Below, one piece after another: positions 14,643 through 22,419 of a stretch of DNA of 30,413 nucleotides. The stretch's first letter is position 1. Each line of letters opens with the position of its first letter. The stretch lies in contig JBGZFC010000138.1 of assembly GCA_041846575.1 (NCBI GenBank), positions 1 to 30,413 of the forward strand, written 5' to 3'. Below the pieces are notes generated by a model, which was not told the origin of the DNA, searched no databases, and worked only from the letters and a program-made list of their open reading frames with translations. The stretch is from JBGZFC01 sp041846575. Lineage in GTDB: Bacteria > Bacteroidota > Bacteroidia > Bacteroidales > Dysgonomonadaceae. Both the position numbers and the translations under genes were made by a program.

Positions 14643-16172
14643 TTACAATCTTACCCTAATCTTCTTCCCTTTACCTTCATTCCAAAAAGCATCTAGAGGT
14701 GTAACAACATAGGTATAGATATTGCTGCCACCCTCGTAAGGCAAAACGAAAAAATTATCATTTATAATATCTACAATGTTTTGAGCTTTGTTTAAATCAA
14801 CTTTTTCTCCTTTACGAAAGCGATAGATTACAAACCGTTGTGCCGATTCGGGATTTCTTGTTCTTGGGTTATGTTGCCAAGAGATAAAGTGCATTTCTGA
14901 AGTGTATGACTCTGCCAGTTTCTTTACGGGTGCCGGTTTTCCCTTGTGCATATGGGTATATGGCGGTATCAACGATTTAGATTTATGCAAATTCGTTTGT
15001 AACAAAGAAGACACATTATTATAATTATCAACAATTTGAGAGCCGTACCAATAACAGTTTCCGCCAACAAAACTCATTTGTCGCGATTGGCGTATTTTTG
15101 TATCCAATTCGTTTTTATCAAGAGAGCGTTTCAAATCTTGACCTATATATAAAGGTTGCTTAAAATTATTTGTATTCCACCATGTCAGCAGAGAGGAATA
15201 ATCAGCAGCAGCGTGTCCTATTTCCCAATAAAGTTGAGGCATATTGTAATCTATCCACCCTTTTTCTACCCATAATTTAATATCGGCATACAGGTCGTCG
15301 TAGTTTTGTAAACCGCTTGTGTTGCTTCCGTTCGGGTCGTTCCTTTTGTTGCGATATATTCCGAAAGGACTAACACCAAAACGAACCCACGGTTTCACGC
15401 CGGCAATAGTATATTTTACCTGTTGAATAAGCAGATTTACGTTGTTGCGTCTCCAATCATCACGTTGAGATGATGAAAAACCTTGTGAGGCAGCATACAT
15501 CGAGAAACTTCTATCGTCAGGGAATGGTGTTCCTGCAATCGGGTAAGGATAAAAATAGTCATCAATATGAATAGCATCAACATCGTATCGTGAAACAATA
15601 TCACGCACTATTTCACAAAAGTATGTTCTGTTTTCGGGCAATCCGGGGTCGAAAAAGAGTTGATTTCCGTATTTTATAAAACGTTCGGGATTACGTCTGT
15701 ACGGATGATTATCGGCTAATCGACTATTCAAGCTTGATTGTGCACGATAAGGATTAAGCCAGGCGTGCAACTCCATACCCCTGCTATGACACTCTTCTAT
15801 CAGCAATGCCAACGGGTCAAATGTCGGGTCGTCGGGAACTTTACCTTGCACTCCGGTCATAAATCTCGACCACGGCTCAAGATTAGATTTATAAAAAGCA
15901 TCAGCTTCCGGACGAACTTGGAAAATAACCGCATTTATTCCCGCCTCATCCAATTTTCGCACCATCTCTTTCAAATAATTGGTCATAGCCGAGCTATTCA
16001 TTTTAGCATAACGGTCTTGCCATGCTGTCTGTATCCATGCTCCTCTAAATTCGTACTTTGGATTTGTATCTACTATTTTGGTAAGAATTGGATTGGATGC
16101 TCCACAAGCGACAAGAGATACAATCAGCAATAGAGCCAAAGTATATCGGATATATTTTTGAATATTTTTCAT
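14643..16172 (-). CDS. Lipoprotein with glycosyl-hydrolase-like GHL10 (DUF187) domain
   Basis: A 509-residue exported lipoprotein. The N-terminus carries a signal peptide ending in the lipobox SLVAC, with C23 as the lipidated cysteine. The following domain is the GHL10/DUF187 TIM barrel: FRGAWIQTAW near 42-51, INAVIFQVRPEADAFYKS near 78-95, LHAWLNPYRAQ near 135-145, and AIHIDDYFYPYP near 197-208, whose acidic residues are the likely catalytic ones. GHL10 proteins are thought to act on polysaccharide or peptidoglycan-related glycans, but the substrate here is unknown. A C-terminal region of about 110 residues with Y.F..GE features resembles a fibronectin-like module. It follows the Gate-domain gene after 60 bases, perhaps in one transcript. 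Confidence 0.9.
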   Translation of the reverse strand: MKNIQKYIRYTLALLLIVSLVACGASNPILTKIVDTNPKYEFRGAWIQTAWQDRYAKMNSSAMTNYLKEMVRKLDEAGINAVIFQVRPEADAFYKSNLEPWSRFMTGVQGKVPDDPTFDPLALLIEECHSRGMELHAWLNPYRAQSSLNSRLADNHPYRRNPERFIKYGNQLFFDPGLPENRTYFCEIVRDIVSRYDVDAIHIDDYFYPYPIAGTPFPDDRSFSMYAASQGFSSSQRDDWRRNNVNLLIQQVKYTIAGVKPWVRFGVSPFGIYRNKRNDPNGSNTSGLQNYDDLYADIKLWVEKGWIDYNMPQLYWEIGHAAADYSSLLTWWNTNNFKQPLYIGQDLKRSLDKNELDTKIRQSRQMSFVGGNCYWYGSQIVDNYNNVSSLLQTNLHKSKSLIPPYTHMHKGKPAPVKKLAESYTSEMHFISWQHNPRTRNPESAQRFVIYRFRKGEKVDLNKAQNIVDIINDNFFVLPYEGGSNIYTYVVTPLDAFWNEGKGKKIRVRL

Positions 16173-16232
16173 AAATCGGGATTCAATTTTAGAATATAAA
16201 ATATAGTGTAGGAACTATTCTGTATGTTTTAT

Positions 16233-17165
16233 TTACGAAAATATCGTCTTTCGGGTTGACAGTTTCATAACCAAACGTTTAGCCCAAACAGCAATCCATG
16301 CAGCAGTCAATCTTACTCCCAGAATCCACCAGAAAGAGACACCCAGCACCACAAATATCAGATTATCTTCAATTACAGAGTGAGACATAGCAAGATGATA
16401 GTTTAGCAGTTTCGCATCGCTTCGAGAAACTTTACCTTCATTCATTTGGTCAATCATCATTGCACCTCCATAAGCTAAACCTACGATATAACCAATCAAC
16501 CATAGAAAGCCTACCGACTCAGGCAATCCCAAGAAACGCAGTAAAGGCTTAATTGCATTAGATAGTTTAGGAATCAGGTTATTCTGTTCCAAAAGACGAT
16601 ATAAAACATTTAGAGATGTGATAATTGCAAAAATAAGCAGAGTCATCTTAACAGAGCTCTCAAACCATGACATCATCATTCCTCCTATAGTGGTTTCTAT
16701 TTCCGCATCAGTTTTGTTGAAAAAAGGCATTCCCATATCTTGTGGAAGTATCAAATTGAGTATCAAACCAACAGCTATACTTGTAAAAATACGCAAGAAA
16801 AACATTTGCCAGAAAGAAGTCCCCGTTTTCGACTGAATAGCGCTCTCCACAGGCAAATTGTGAGAAATTTGACACATCAGAGCGAGTATTGTCAGTTCAC
16901 GTAAAGTTACCGACATTGATGTAATTATCGCTAATGGCGCGTATAAAGGCAAGAATATACTCGTTATAAAGATAATAGCAGTGCTGCCCGGCAATCCCAA
17001 ATGCATAAACACAGGGTCAAGAAATTGAGCGATATAAGTCAACACTCCGAAATAGTCTAAAAGCCTAACCAACAGAGATATTGGCAAGATTATTTTGAGC
17101 AACCATAAAGCTGTTCGCGATGATTTTTTAAGAGTGTAAAGTATAAAATACTTAATTGAATTCAT
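16233..17165 (-). CDS. Nucleoside-recognition (Gate) domain membrane protein
   Basis: A 310-residue integral membrane protein with around eight hydrophobic segments and two similar halves, each holding a Gate/nucleoside-recognition-type region (ILPISLLVRLLDYFG near 26-40 and PKLSNAIKPLLRFLGLPES near 202-220). Such proteins include the spore maturation SpmA/B-like group and the gating part of nucleoside transporters; the transported ligand is not known. The conserved HNLPVE and SHSVIEDNL segments are seen near residues 101 and 263. It lies between smpB and the GHL10 lipoprotein on the same strand. Function is undetermined; family assignment is fairly secure. Confidence 0.8.
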   Translation of the reverse strand: MNSIKYFILYTLKKSSRTALWLLKIILPISLLVRLLDYFGVLTYIAQFLDPVFMHLGLPGSTAIIFITSIFLPLYAPLAIITSMSVTLRELTILALMCQISHNLPVESAIQSKTGTSFWQMFFLRIFTSIAVGLILNLILPQDMGMPFFNKTDAEIETTIGGMMMSWFESSVKMTLLIFAIITSLNVLYRLLEQNNLIPKLSNAIKPLLRFLGLPESVGFLWLIGYIVGLAYGGAMMIDQMNEGKVSRSDAKLLNYHLAMSHSVIEDNLIFVVLGVSFWWILGVRLTAAWIAVWAKRLVMKLSTRKTIFS

Positions 17166-17215
17166 CTTTTATTAAACGCAATTATATCACTACAAAATCA
17201 GAGATATGAGCTTTG

Positions 17216-17668
17216 TTATTTCCTAAACATTCTATCCATTGCACGCTTATCTTCTTTCTCTTTGAGTGATTGACGTTTGTCGTGCTGTTTTTTTCCTTTT
17301 GCAACAGCTACATTTAGCTTTGCCAGCCCTTTTTCATTTATAAAAAGTTTGGTAGGAATAATCGTAAAACCTGTCTCTTTTGTCAGGCGTGTAATTTTTC
17401 GCAACTCTGTTTTGGTAAGAAGCAGTTTTCTTTCGCGCCTTGCCTGATGATTGTTATAGGTACCGTAAAAATATTCGGCAATATGCATATTTCGCACCCA
17501 AAGTTCCCCATTATTCAAATAACAATAGGTATCCACCAAACTTGCTTTTCCCAAGCGTATCGATTTAATTTCGGTTCCTGTGAGAACAATTCCCGCAGTA
17601 AATGTATCGAGCAAATCATAATCGAACGTGGCACGTTTGTTTTTTATATTAATAGGTACCGGTTTCAT
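17216..17668 (-). CDS. smpB: SsrA-binding protein SmpB
   Basis: A 150-residue RNA-binding protein that delivers tmRNA to stalled ribosomes for trans-translation. It shows the OB-fold landmarks of the family: NKRATFDYDLLDTFTAGIVL near 10-29, GTEIKSIRLGKASLVD near 31-46, ELWVRNMHIAEY near 55-66 and ARRERKLLL near 77-85. The basic C-terminal tail (KRQSLKEKEDKRAMDRMF) mimics mRNA in the decoding centre. Length is typical. No tmRNA gene is found in the window. Upstream lies a 240-base stretch of degenerate repeats, with no clear promoter box. Confidence 0.96.
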   Translation of the reverse strand: MKPVPINIKNKRATFDYDLLDTFTAGIVLTGTEIKSIRLGKASLVDTYCYLNNGELWVRNMHIAEYFYGTYNNHQARRERKLLLTKTELRKITRLTKETGFTIIPTKLFINEKGLAKLNVAVAKGKKQHDKRQSLKEKEDKRAMDRMFRK

Positions 17669-17689
17669 TTTGTTTGTATATTATTTTTT

Positions 17690-17910
17690 TGCTTTTGACT
17701 GTTTGACAATGAGCAATGAACAATTTTCTGTGTAAACTTATCGTAAATTCGAAATCTAAAATCGTAAATATCAAAAAGTCTTGCGTCTTGGTTATTGTAT
17801 CTTGCGTCTAATATTGGCACATTGGCATATTAATAAATTGGCAAAGTCTCCTATTCCTCAACTTTTCAAGTTTCGTTTTCTCCCTCTCTCCCACTCTCAA
17901 AGTCCACCAC
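17690..17910. repeat. Degenerate repeat-rich intergenic region
   Basis: The gap between the nitroreductase stop and smpB is built of short repeated words. TCTTGCGTCT occurs at 17779-17788 and 17800-17809, ATTGGCA at 17813, 17821 and 17837, and CGTAAAT at both ends of 17742-17769. That last unit recurs at 18639-18666 with three T/C changes and one indel, and the word at 17879-17892 recurs inverted at 14431-14444. No gene is supported. It looks like a decayed, dispersed intergenic repeat family; its origin is unknown. Confidence 0.55.
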
Positions 17911-18453
17911 TCAATATTTCTCCACATGTACTTTTTCCCACAAAAGTTCATCCGTTTGGTTTGGCGATCTATCCTTAATCTTTCTTCCAAATGCCAGGAC
18001 AGACAAAACTTCAAGCGGATGCGGAATTTCCAAAATATCACAAATATATTCTGATGAAGATATCGTTTCAGAATACATTCTGCCACGTATTTGCACCCAG
18101 CAACTTCCCAAATCAAAATCTTCGGCTTGCAGTTGCATATTTATTGAAGCTATTGATGCATCCTCAATCCAAACCTCGCTCAACAATGGATTACCAATCA
18201 CAACCACAGCCAAAGCGGCATCCGCTATAAAAGTAGCGCTATTTGGTTTACACACGGCGAGTTTCTGCAGTATTTCTTTGTTCTCTACCACGACAAACTC
18301 CCACGAGTGTTTGTTTTTAGATGTTGGAGACAAAAGAGCGGCTTCCATTATGCCCTGAGTTTCTTCGGGTGTAAGCAACTCGTCGGTAAATTTGCGATAG
18401 CTTCTGCGTTTAACAAGAAGATTGTGAAATAGTTTTTTCATGTCTTTATTCAA
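17911..18453 (-). CDS. Nitroreductase-family protein
   Basis: A 180-residue FMN-dependent nitroreductase-fold protein. The N-terminal RRSYRKFTDELLTPEE motif (about 16-31) supplies phosphate contacts to FMN, LLSPTSKNKHSWEFVVVE near 40-57 is the usual dinucleotide-binding segment, and LGSCWVQIRG near 115-124 and a final VLAFGRK near 151-157 complete the fold. Enzymes of this group reduce nitro compounds, quinones or flavins with NAD(P)H; the natural substrate is unknown. Two starts are possible, 18453 and 18441 (MKKLF); the promoter at 18470-18500 would leave a 10- or 22-base leader, so the second is also reasonable. Confidence 0.9.
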   Translation of the reverse strand: MNKDMKKLFHNLLVKRRSYRKFTDELLTPEETQGIMEAALLSPTSKNKHSWEFVVVENKEILQKLAVCKPNSATFIADAALAVVVIGNPLLSEVWIEDASIASINMQLQAEDFDLGSCWVQIRGRMYSETISSSEYICDILEIPHPLEVLSVLAFGRKIKDRSPNQTDELLWEKVHVEKY

Positions 18454-18469
18454 AAATTATTACGACCTG

Positions 18470-18500
18470 CAAAAATAGTTATAAAAAAGGAATATTCACA
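18470..18500 (-). promoter_or_regulatory. Promoter of the nitroreductase gene
   Basis: On the minus strand TGTG (18497-18500) precedes TATTTTTG (18470-18477) by 19 bases: a full -7 match and three of four bases at -33. Confidence 0.5.
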
Positions 18501-18638
18501 GTTTTAAAGGGTAGATTTTCGGATTTGGAATCTCGTAATTCGCATAATCGCCCTCATACAATTGGGGATTATTCTTGTCGGAAGACCGATGTTTTATATT
18601 TCGGAAGACTATGACCGTACCTTAGTCAGAAGCACATT

Positions 18639-18666
18639 GCAAATCCGAAATCTAGAAATCGCAAAT
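18639..18666. repeat. Copy of the CGTAAAT intergenic repeat unit
   Basis: GCAAATCCGAAATCTAGAAA plus eight bases repeats the unit at 17742-17769 except for three T/C changes and one indel. It sits in the 431-base gap between the nitroreductase and rplS, which also holds a duplicated CGGAAGAC word (about 18579 and 18602) and no gene that I can support. Confidence 0.5.
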
Positions 18667-18762
18667 AATTTATATCTTGTTTCTATTTAAGGAAGGCAAT
18701 GCCATTGTCTCCCCAAATACCAACTACTAACAAAAAAAATCTACAACAGATTTAAAAAATAA

Positions 18763-18794
18763 CTTGCTGATTCAATAATTATTTACTACCTTTG
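18763..18794 (+). promoter_or_regulatory. Promoter of rplS
   Basis: CTTG (18763-18766) is followed after 20 bases by TACCTTTG (18787-18794). The leader would be about 84 nt; it holds no known L19 leader that I can identify. Confidence 0.5.
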
Positions 18795-18884
18795 CACCCG
18801 CTTTGCGTAATCTCTATCGAGTAAAAGAGTATCGGTATATTGCGTTCAGATGAGTTAATTATTAACATAAAGCATTAAAATACA

Positions 18885-19235
18885 ATGGACTTAATTAAAA
18901 TTGCACAAGAATCTTTTGCTACGGAAAAGAAAGAATTTCCGAAGTTTAGAAGTGGAGACACTATCACGGTTGCATACCGTATTGTGGAAGGAAACAAAGA
19001 GCGTATTCAGCAATACAGAGGTGTGGTAATCCGCATTTCGGGTCATGGCGATAGCAAACGTTTTACCGTTCGAAAAATGTCTGATAATATAGGTGTTGAA
19101 AGAATTTTTCCGTTAAATTCGCCTTTTATCGAAAGCATTACAATGAACAGTCAAGGTAAAGTACGCAGAGCTAAACTATACTACATTCGCCAATTGCGTG
19201 GTAAGGCTGCACGTATCAAAAAGAGAATTGTTTAA
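18885..19235 (+). CDS. rplS: 50S ribosomal protein L19
   Basis: A 116-residue ribosomal protein at the interface of the two ribosomal subunits. It has the family core FRSGDTITVAYRIVEGNKER near residues 21-40, the segment YRGVVIRISGHG near 44-55 and the C-terminal RRAKLYYIRQLRGKAARIK near 94-112. Length is normal. It stands alone, with its own promoter and an intrinsic terminator 21 bases after the stop; it is not linked to trmD/rimM as in many Proteobacteria. Confidence 0.98.
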   Translation: MDLIKIAQESFATEKKEFPKFRSGDTITVAYRIVEGNKERIQQYRGVVIRISGHGDSKRFTVRKMSDNIGVERIFPLNSPFIESITMNSQGKVRRAKLYYIRQLRGKAARIKKRIV

Positions 19236-19256
19236 TGATTCTGCAATAAGAAATAG

Positions 19257-19289
19257 AAAACGCTTCGAATATTATCGAAGCGTTTTTTT
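19257..19289 (+). terminator. Intrinsic terminator after rplS
   Basis: CGCTTCGA (19261-19268) pairs with TCGAAGCG (19275-19282) around a 6-base loop; flanking As and Ts extend the stem and supply a seven-base T-run. Confidence 0.9.
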
Positions 19290-19290
19290 G

Positions 19291-19298
19291 TATATTTG
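19291..19298 (+). promoter_or_regulatory. -7 promoter box for recO
   Basis: TATATTTG matches TAnnTTTG directly after the rplS terminator. It overlaps the TTG at 19296 and so excludes that codon as the recO start. No -33 TTTG is seen. Confidence 0.4.
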
Positions 19299-19319
19299 CA
19301 TAGGATTATCTGTTTGAAT

Positions 19320-20042
19320 ATGTTACACAAAACACAAGGAATCGTTTTAAGCATCAGAAAATACAGCGAAAGATACTCTATCGTACAGACTCTAACGAGT
19401 AAATTTGGACGTGTTGATTATCTTTTGCCAAAAGTGCAGAGCAAAAGAAGCAAATTAAGCAATATGTTATTTGTTCCGCTTTCAATTCTTAATTTGGAAG
19501 TAGAACATCTGCCCACGAGAGATATTCAGCGACTAAAAGAAGCCGAACGGGAAGTTTTGTTTTACGAAATCGGCTATAATCAGATAAAAACCTCACTTAC
19601 ATTTTTCTTATCGGAATTTTTATCCAGATTATTGTATGAAACAGATAATAACGAAGGTCTATTTTTATTCTTAAAAAAATCGGTATTGACTCTTGAAGAG
19701 ATAGATAAAGGGATGGCTAATTTTCATATTGCTTTTCTATTGCAATTTACAAGATTTGTCGGAATTAAACCAAATATGGAGAACTATGAAAAAGGTTACG
19801 TTTTCGATTTGCTCAATGGTAATTTTATTGAACAAAAAAACTCCGACAAGTACTGTTTGTCCCGACAAGAGAGTCAGTTTCTTTTAGTTTTGTGCAAAAT
19901 GAATTATAGGAATATGCACCTTTATAAATTATCGAGAAACGAACGCAACTTTATCATCGACAAATTATTATTGTTCTATCGACTGCATCTGTCAGATTTC
20001 CACTCTCTGAAATCGTTGGATGTGTTGAGGGAGATATTTTGA
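19320..20042 (+). CDS. recO: DNA repair protein RecO
   Basis: A 240-residue RecO, which with RecR loads RecA onto SSB-coated single-stranded DNA in gap repair. The N-terminal OB-fold starts MLHKTQGIVLSIRKYSERY, with the segment FGRVDYLLPKVQSKRSKLSN near 31-50, followed by a helical domain. The ATG at 19320 is preferred: an in-frame TTG at 19296 falls inside a promoter box. The canonical zinc-binding cysteine cluster of many RecO proteins is not evident, as is common in Bacteroidetes. The downstream 249 bases hold a decayed repeat, not a gene. Confidence 0.9.
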   Translation: MLHKTQGIVLSIRKYSERYSIVQTLTSKFGRVDYLLPKVQSKRSKLSNMLFVPLSILNLEVEHLPTRDIQRLKEAEREVLFYEIGYNQIKTSLTFFLSEFLSRLLYETDNNEGLFLFLKKSVLTLEEIDKGMANFHIAFLLQFTRFVGIKPNMENYEKGYVFDLLNGNFIEQKNSDKYCLSRQESQFLLVLCKMNYRNMHLYKLSRNERNFIIDKLLLFYRLHLSDFHSLKSLDVLREIF

Positions 20043-20153
20043 GATAGCGGTTATTTTTTTGCAATTGGCAGATTACGTCGTTTATATTGTTTCACGCAAA
20101 GGACGAAAAGAATTACTTCAAATTACCTTTCTGTCCCTTTTGGGAAACAGTTG

Positions 20154-20280
20154 AAATAAATAAAAAAAGAGGCTGCTGTCTCAAAGCAAATATTTCAATA
20201 AAAAAACAACAAGGAGTTTCAGATGTGTCCAAATACAAGGCGATAATATAAAGAAGAAAGAACGTATCGGTACGTGATTT
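20154..20280. repeat. Decayed dispersed repeat, copy B (possible IS end)
   Basis: The first 23 bases (20154-20176, an A-rich run ending GAGGCTGC) are identical to 28767-28789. Bases 20171-20232 resemble 788-848. The edge GAGGCTGCTGTCTCAAA is like the GAGGCTGTCTCAAAA termini of some Bacteroidales insertion sequences, with three extra bases. On the minus strand it can encode DTSETPCCFFIEIFAL, related to the tail of the ORF at 797-997. Likely a remnant of an element between recO and queC. Confidence 0.5.
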
Positions 20281-20291
20281 AGACCGAATAT

Positions 20292-21002
20292 CTAAAGCAA
20301 CGCAGCAGTTGGGCGATTATGAGATACCGTCTTTTTCTCTTCAAGATAAGCCTTCAACCCGGCATCTCTGAGTTTGCAAGCCGGACATTGTCCGCATCCT
20401 TGTGCCATAACGCCGTTGTAACAAGTCAATGTTTTTTCACGTACCAAATCAAAAACACCCAAATCGTCAGATAAACGCCACACCTCTTTTTTGTTTAGCC
20501 ACATCAAGGGTGTATGGATAACAAATTCTCTTTCCATTGACAAGTTGAGCGTTGCATTAATAGAACGGATAAATGTATCGCGACAATCCGGATAACCGCT
20601 ATAATCGGCTTGCGATACACCTGTTACCAAATGACGGATATTTTTCTCGTAAGCAATAGTCGCAGCGAAAGTCAGGAAAAACATATTTCGTCCCGGAACA
20701 AAAGTATTTGGTGCTTTACCTTCGGGTTTATCCTCATCCATCACTATATCTTTATTGACTAACGAGTTTGGAACAAGTTCGGCTATAACACCAATATCAA
20801 GAATACGAAAAGGCACATTGGCAAGTTCGGCTATCTTTCTGGCATTCTCTATCTCTTGCGAGTGTCGCTGTCCGTAAGAAAAACAGAGAGCATGAACTTC
20901 TCCAAAATTCTCTTTTGCCCAAAACATACAGGTAGTAGAATCTTGTCCTCCGGAAAAGAGAACCAACGCGCTTTCTTTTTTTAAATCGTTCATCATATTC
21001 AA
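20292..21002 (-). CDS. queC: 7-cyano-7-deazaguanine synthase QueC
   Basis: A 236-residue ATP-dependent enzyme that turns 7-carboxy-7-deazaguanine into preQ0 in the pathway to queuosine. The N-terminal PP-loop is LFSGGQDSTT near residues 15-24, and the four-cysteine zinc site is C...CGQCPAC near the C-terminus (about 199-213). Several starts are possible among the initial ATG codons (21002, 20993, 20990); the family usually begins close to the PP-loop, so a shorter N-terminus is plausible. No queD, queE or queF is adjacent and no preQ1 riboswitch is seen. It is 31 bases downstream of the TlpA-like gene and is probably co-transcribed with it. Confidence 0.96.
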   Translation of the reverse strand: MNMMNDLKKESALVLFSGGQDSTTCMFWAKENFGEVHALCFSYGQRHSQEIENARKIAELANVPFRILDIGVIAELVPNSLVNKDIVMDEDKPEGKAPNTFVPGRNMFFLTFAATIAYEKNIRHLVTGVSQADYSGYPDCRDTFIRSINATLNLSMEREFVIHTPLMWLNKKEVWRLSDDLGVFDLVREKTLTCYNGVMAQGCGQCPACKLRDAGLKAYLEEKKTVSHNRPTAALL

Positions 21003-21033
21003 TAAAAAACTTATGATAAGATATTATTACAAA

Positions 21034-22200
21034 TTAAAACAATCCAATTCTACGTATTTCTCTTTCTAATTCTGCATAGTTTTCTACACGCAACGCGGGA
21101 TTACCGTTTTTATCAATAATAAATGTAGTCGGCAAATTACGTATGTTATACAACGGTAATAATGAAGAGTAAACCGATTCGGCATCACGTACGGTTATCC
21201 AAGGCAAATTATTGGCTGCATTTTTCCACAGATGTTCATCAGAATCAAACGAAATTTGATAAATCTCAAAACCTTTCGCTTTAAACTTCTCATAAACAGA
21301 ATTTAATGCCATATTGTGTGCAGGCGAAAATTCGGAATTATACAGAGTGAAATCCAACAACACCGTTTTTCCTTTCAGGTCAGACAGTTTCACCTCTTGT
21401 CCCCGAATATTACTTAGTTTTATTTCGGGTGCAACTGCTTCGGTAATAACTTCAATGTTTTCCAACATTATATCCTGCTTTTCTTTCTGTTTACGTGTTT
21501 TCAACGCACTCATGGCAAATTGACTAAGATGCTCGTATCTCGGCGTTCCTTCATAATATTGTTTCCACGAAGTAGCAACCGCTCCATACATACCGTAATC
21601 TTTACGTTGCAGCGGGTCAAAAATCAGATAATCATCTATCTTTTGAAAAAGAGCATAATATGCTGCTCCACTTGAAGGATTGGATATAATTATTTGCGAC
21701 AAATCGCTCTTGCAATTAGTCAGTAATGAATCAAATCGCTCAACATACTCTAAATCGGTGATACTGTTTGCAGAGTAATCGTCATCTAAATCTTCAATCT
21801 TACTTTTGATATCTTGAATTATGACATCAATCTGATGCAACAGATCGTTTTCAGGCGAATTTTCTACTTTAAAAGTATTTACCAAATCTTTAGCATCACC
21901 TTCAATAGAGATATTTTCGTCATCAAAAACGGTAAAAACCACCACTTGCGAATTGAGTTGCAATTGATAAAATTCGGGATTTTTCGGAACATCTATCTCA
22001 AAATAGAACTTTCCGTTTCGTTTCAACTCAACGGAATCCAACATTTTAATACCATCCAAATCTCTATGCATCAAATACAACATACCATTTTCTGCTAATG
22101 AAAACTCTCCCTCAATTTTCACCTTTGGCTCTTTATTGCACGAAACAAAGATGAAAAGACTCAAAATCAATAAAAACAAATTGTTAATACTAAATCTCAT
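21034..22200 (-). CDS. DUF4369/TlpA-like lipoprotein lacking redox cysteines
   Basis: A 388-residue lipoprotein with lipobox FVSC (C21), an N-terminal DUF4369-type beta domain (about 25-120), a helical middle and a C-terminal thioredoxin-like domain (about 255-388). In typical TlpA/ResA relatives the segment after VLLDF reads WASWCGPC; here it reads LLDFTLYNSEFSPAHN near residues 280-295, without the CXXC pair. The only cysteines seen in the whole protein are C21 and one near residue 168. The cis-proline strand NLPTTFIIDKNG is kept. The redox activity usual for the fold is therefore not expected; it may bind a ligand or act structurally. It begins the queC transcript. Confidence 0.92.
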   Translation of the reverse strand: MRFSINNLFLLILSLFIFVSCNKEPKVKIEGEFSLAENGMLYLMHRDLDGIKMLDSVELKRNGKFYFEIDVPKNPEFYQLQLNSQVVVFTVFDDENISIEGDAKDLVNTFKVENSPENDLLHQIDVIIQDIKSKIEDLDDDYSANSITDLEYVERFDSLLTNCKSDLSQIIISNPSSGAAYYALFQKIDDYLIFDPLQRKDYGMYGAVATSWKQYYEGTPRYEHLSQFAMSALKTRKQKEKQDIMLENIEVITEAVAPEIKLSNIRGQEVKLSDLKGKTVLLDFTLYNSEFSPAHNMALNSVYEKFKAKGFEIYQISFDSDEHLWKNAANNLPWITVRDAESVYSSLLPLYNIRNLPTTFIIDKNGNPALRVENYAELEREIRRIGLF

Positions 22201-22223
22201 AATTTTATATCAGTTTTAAAGTG

Positions 22224-22255
22224 CAAACTTATATATTTAATCTCAAATATGGAAA
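22224..22255 (-). promoter_or_regulatory. Promoter of the TlpA-like gene and queC
   Basis: On the minus strand TTTC (22252-22255) precedes TAAGTTTG (22224-22231) by 20 bases: one mismatch at -33, a full -7 match. Confidence 0.5.
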
Positions 22256-22371
22256 CGTAACAGAGCATTGTTTTTTTAAAATTAATGAAATAATTATCAG
22301 TTTTAAACTTTATATCAAACAAATTACCAATATTTCATATTCAGTAATCATTATAAACCAAAAGTTTATAT

Positions 22372-22379
22372 TAACTTTG
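22372..22379 (+). promoter_or_regulatory. -7 promoter box for pnp
   Basis: TAACTTTG matches TAnnTTTG, about 41 bases before the pnp ATG. The -33 region is unclear. Confidence 0.45.
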
Positions 22380-22419
22380 TGCGATTTTAAAAACAAAGTA
22401 CACAAAAACAAAAATATTT

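Noticed and set aside
19296..19319. TTG start giving a longer RecO
   Set aside because: It overlaps a TAnnTTTG promoter box; the ATG at 19320 gives the usual RecO N-terminus.
21003..21033. A preQ1 riboswitch before queC
   Set aside because: The gap to the preceding gene is only 31 bases and contains no such structure.
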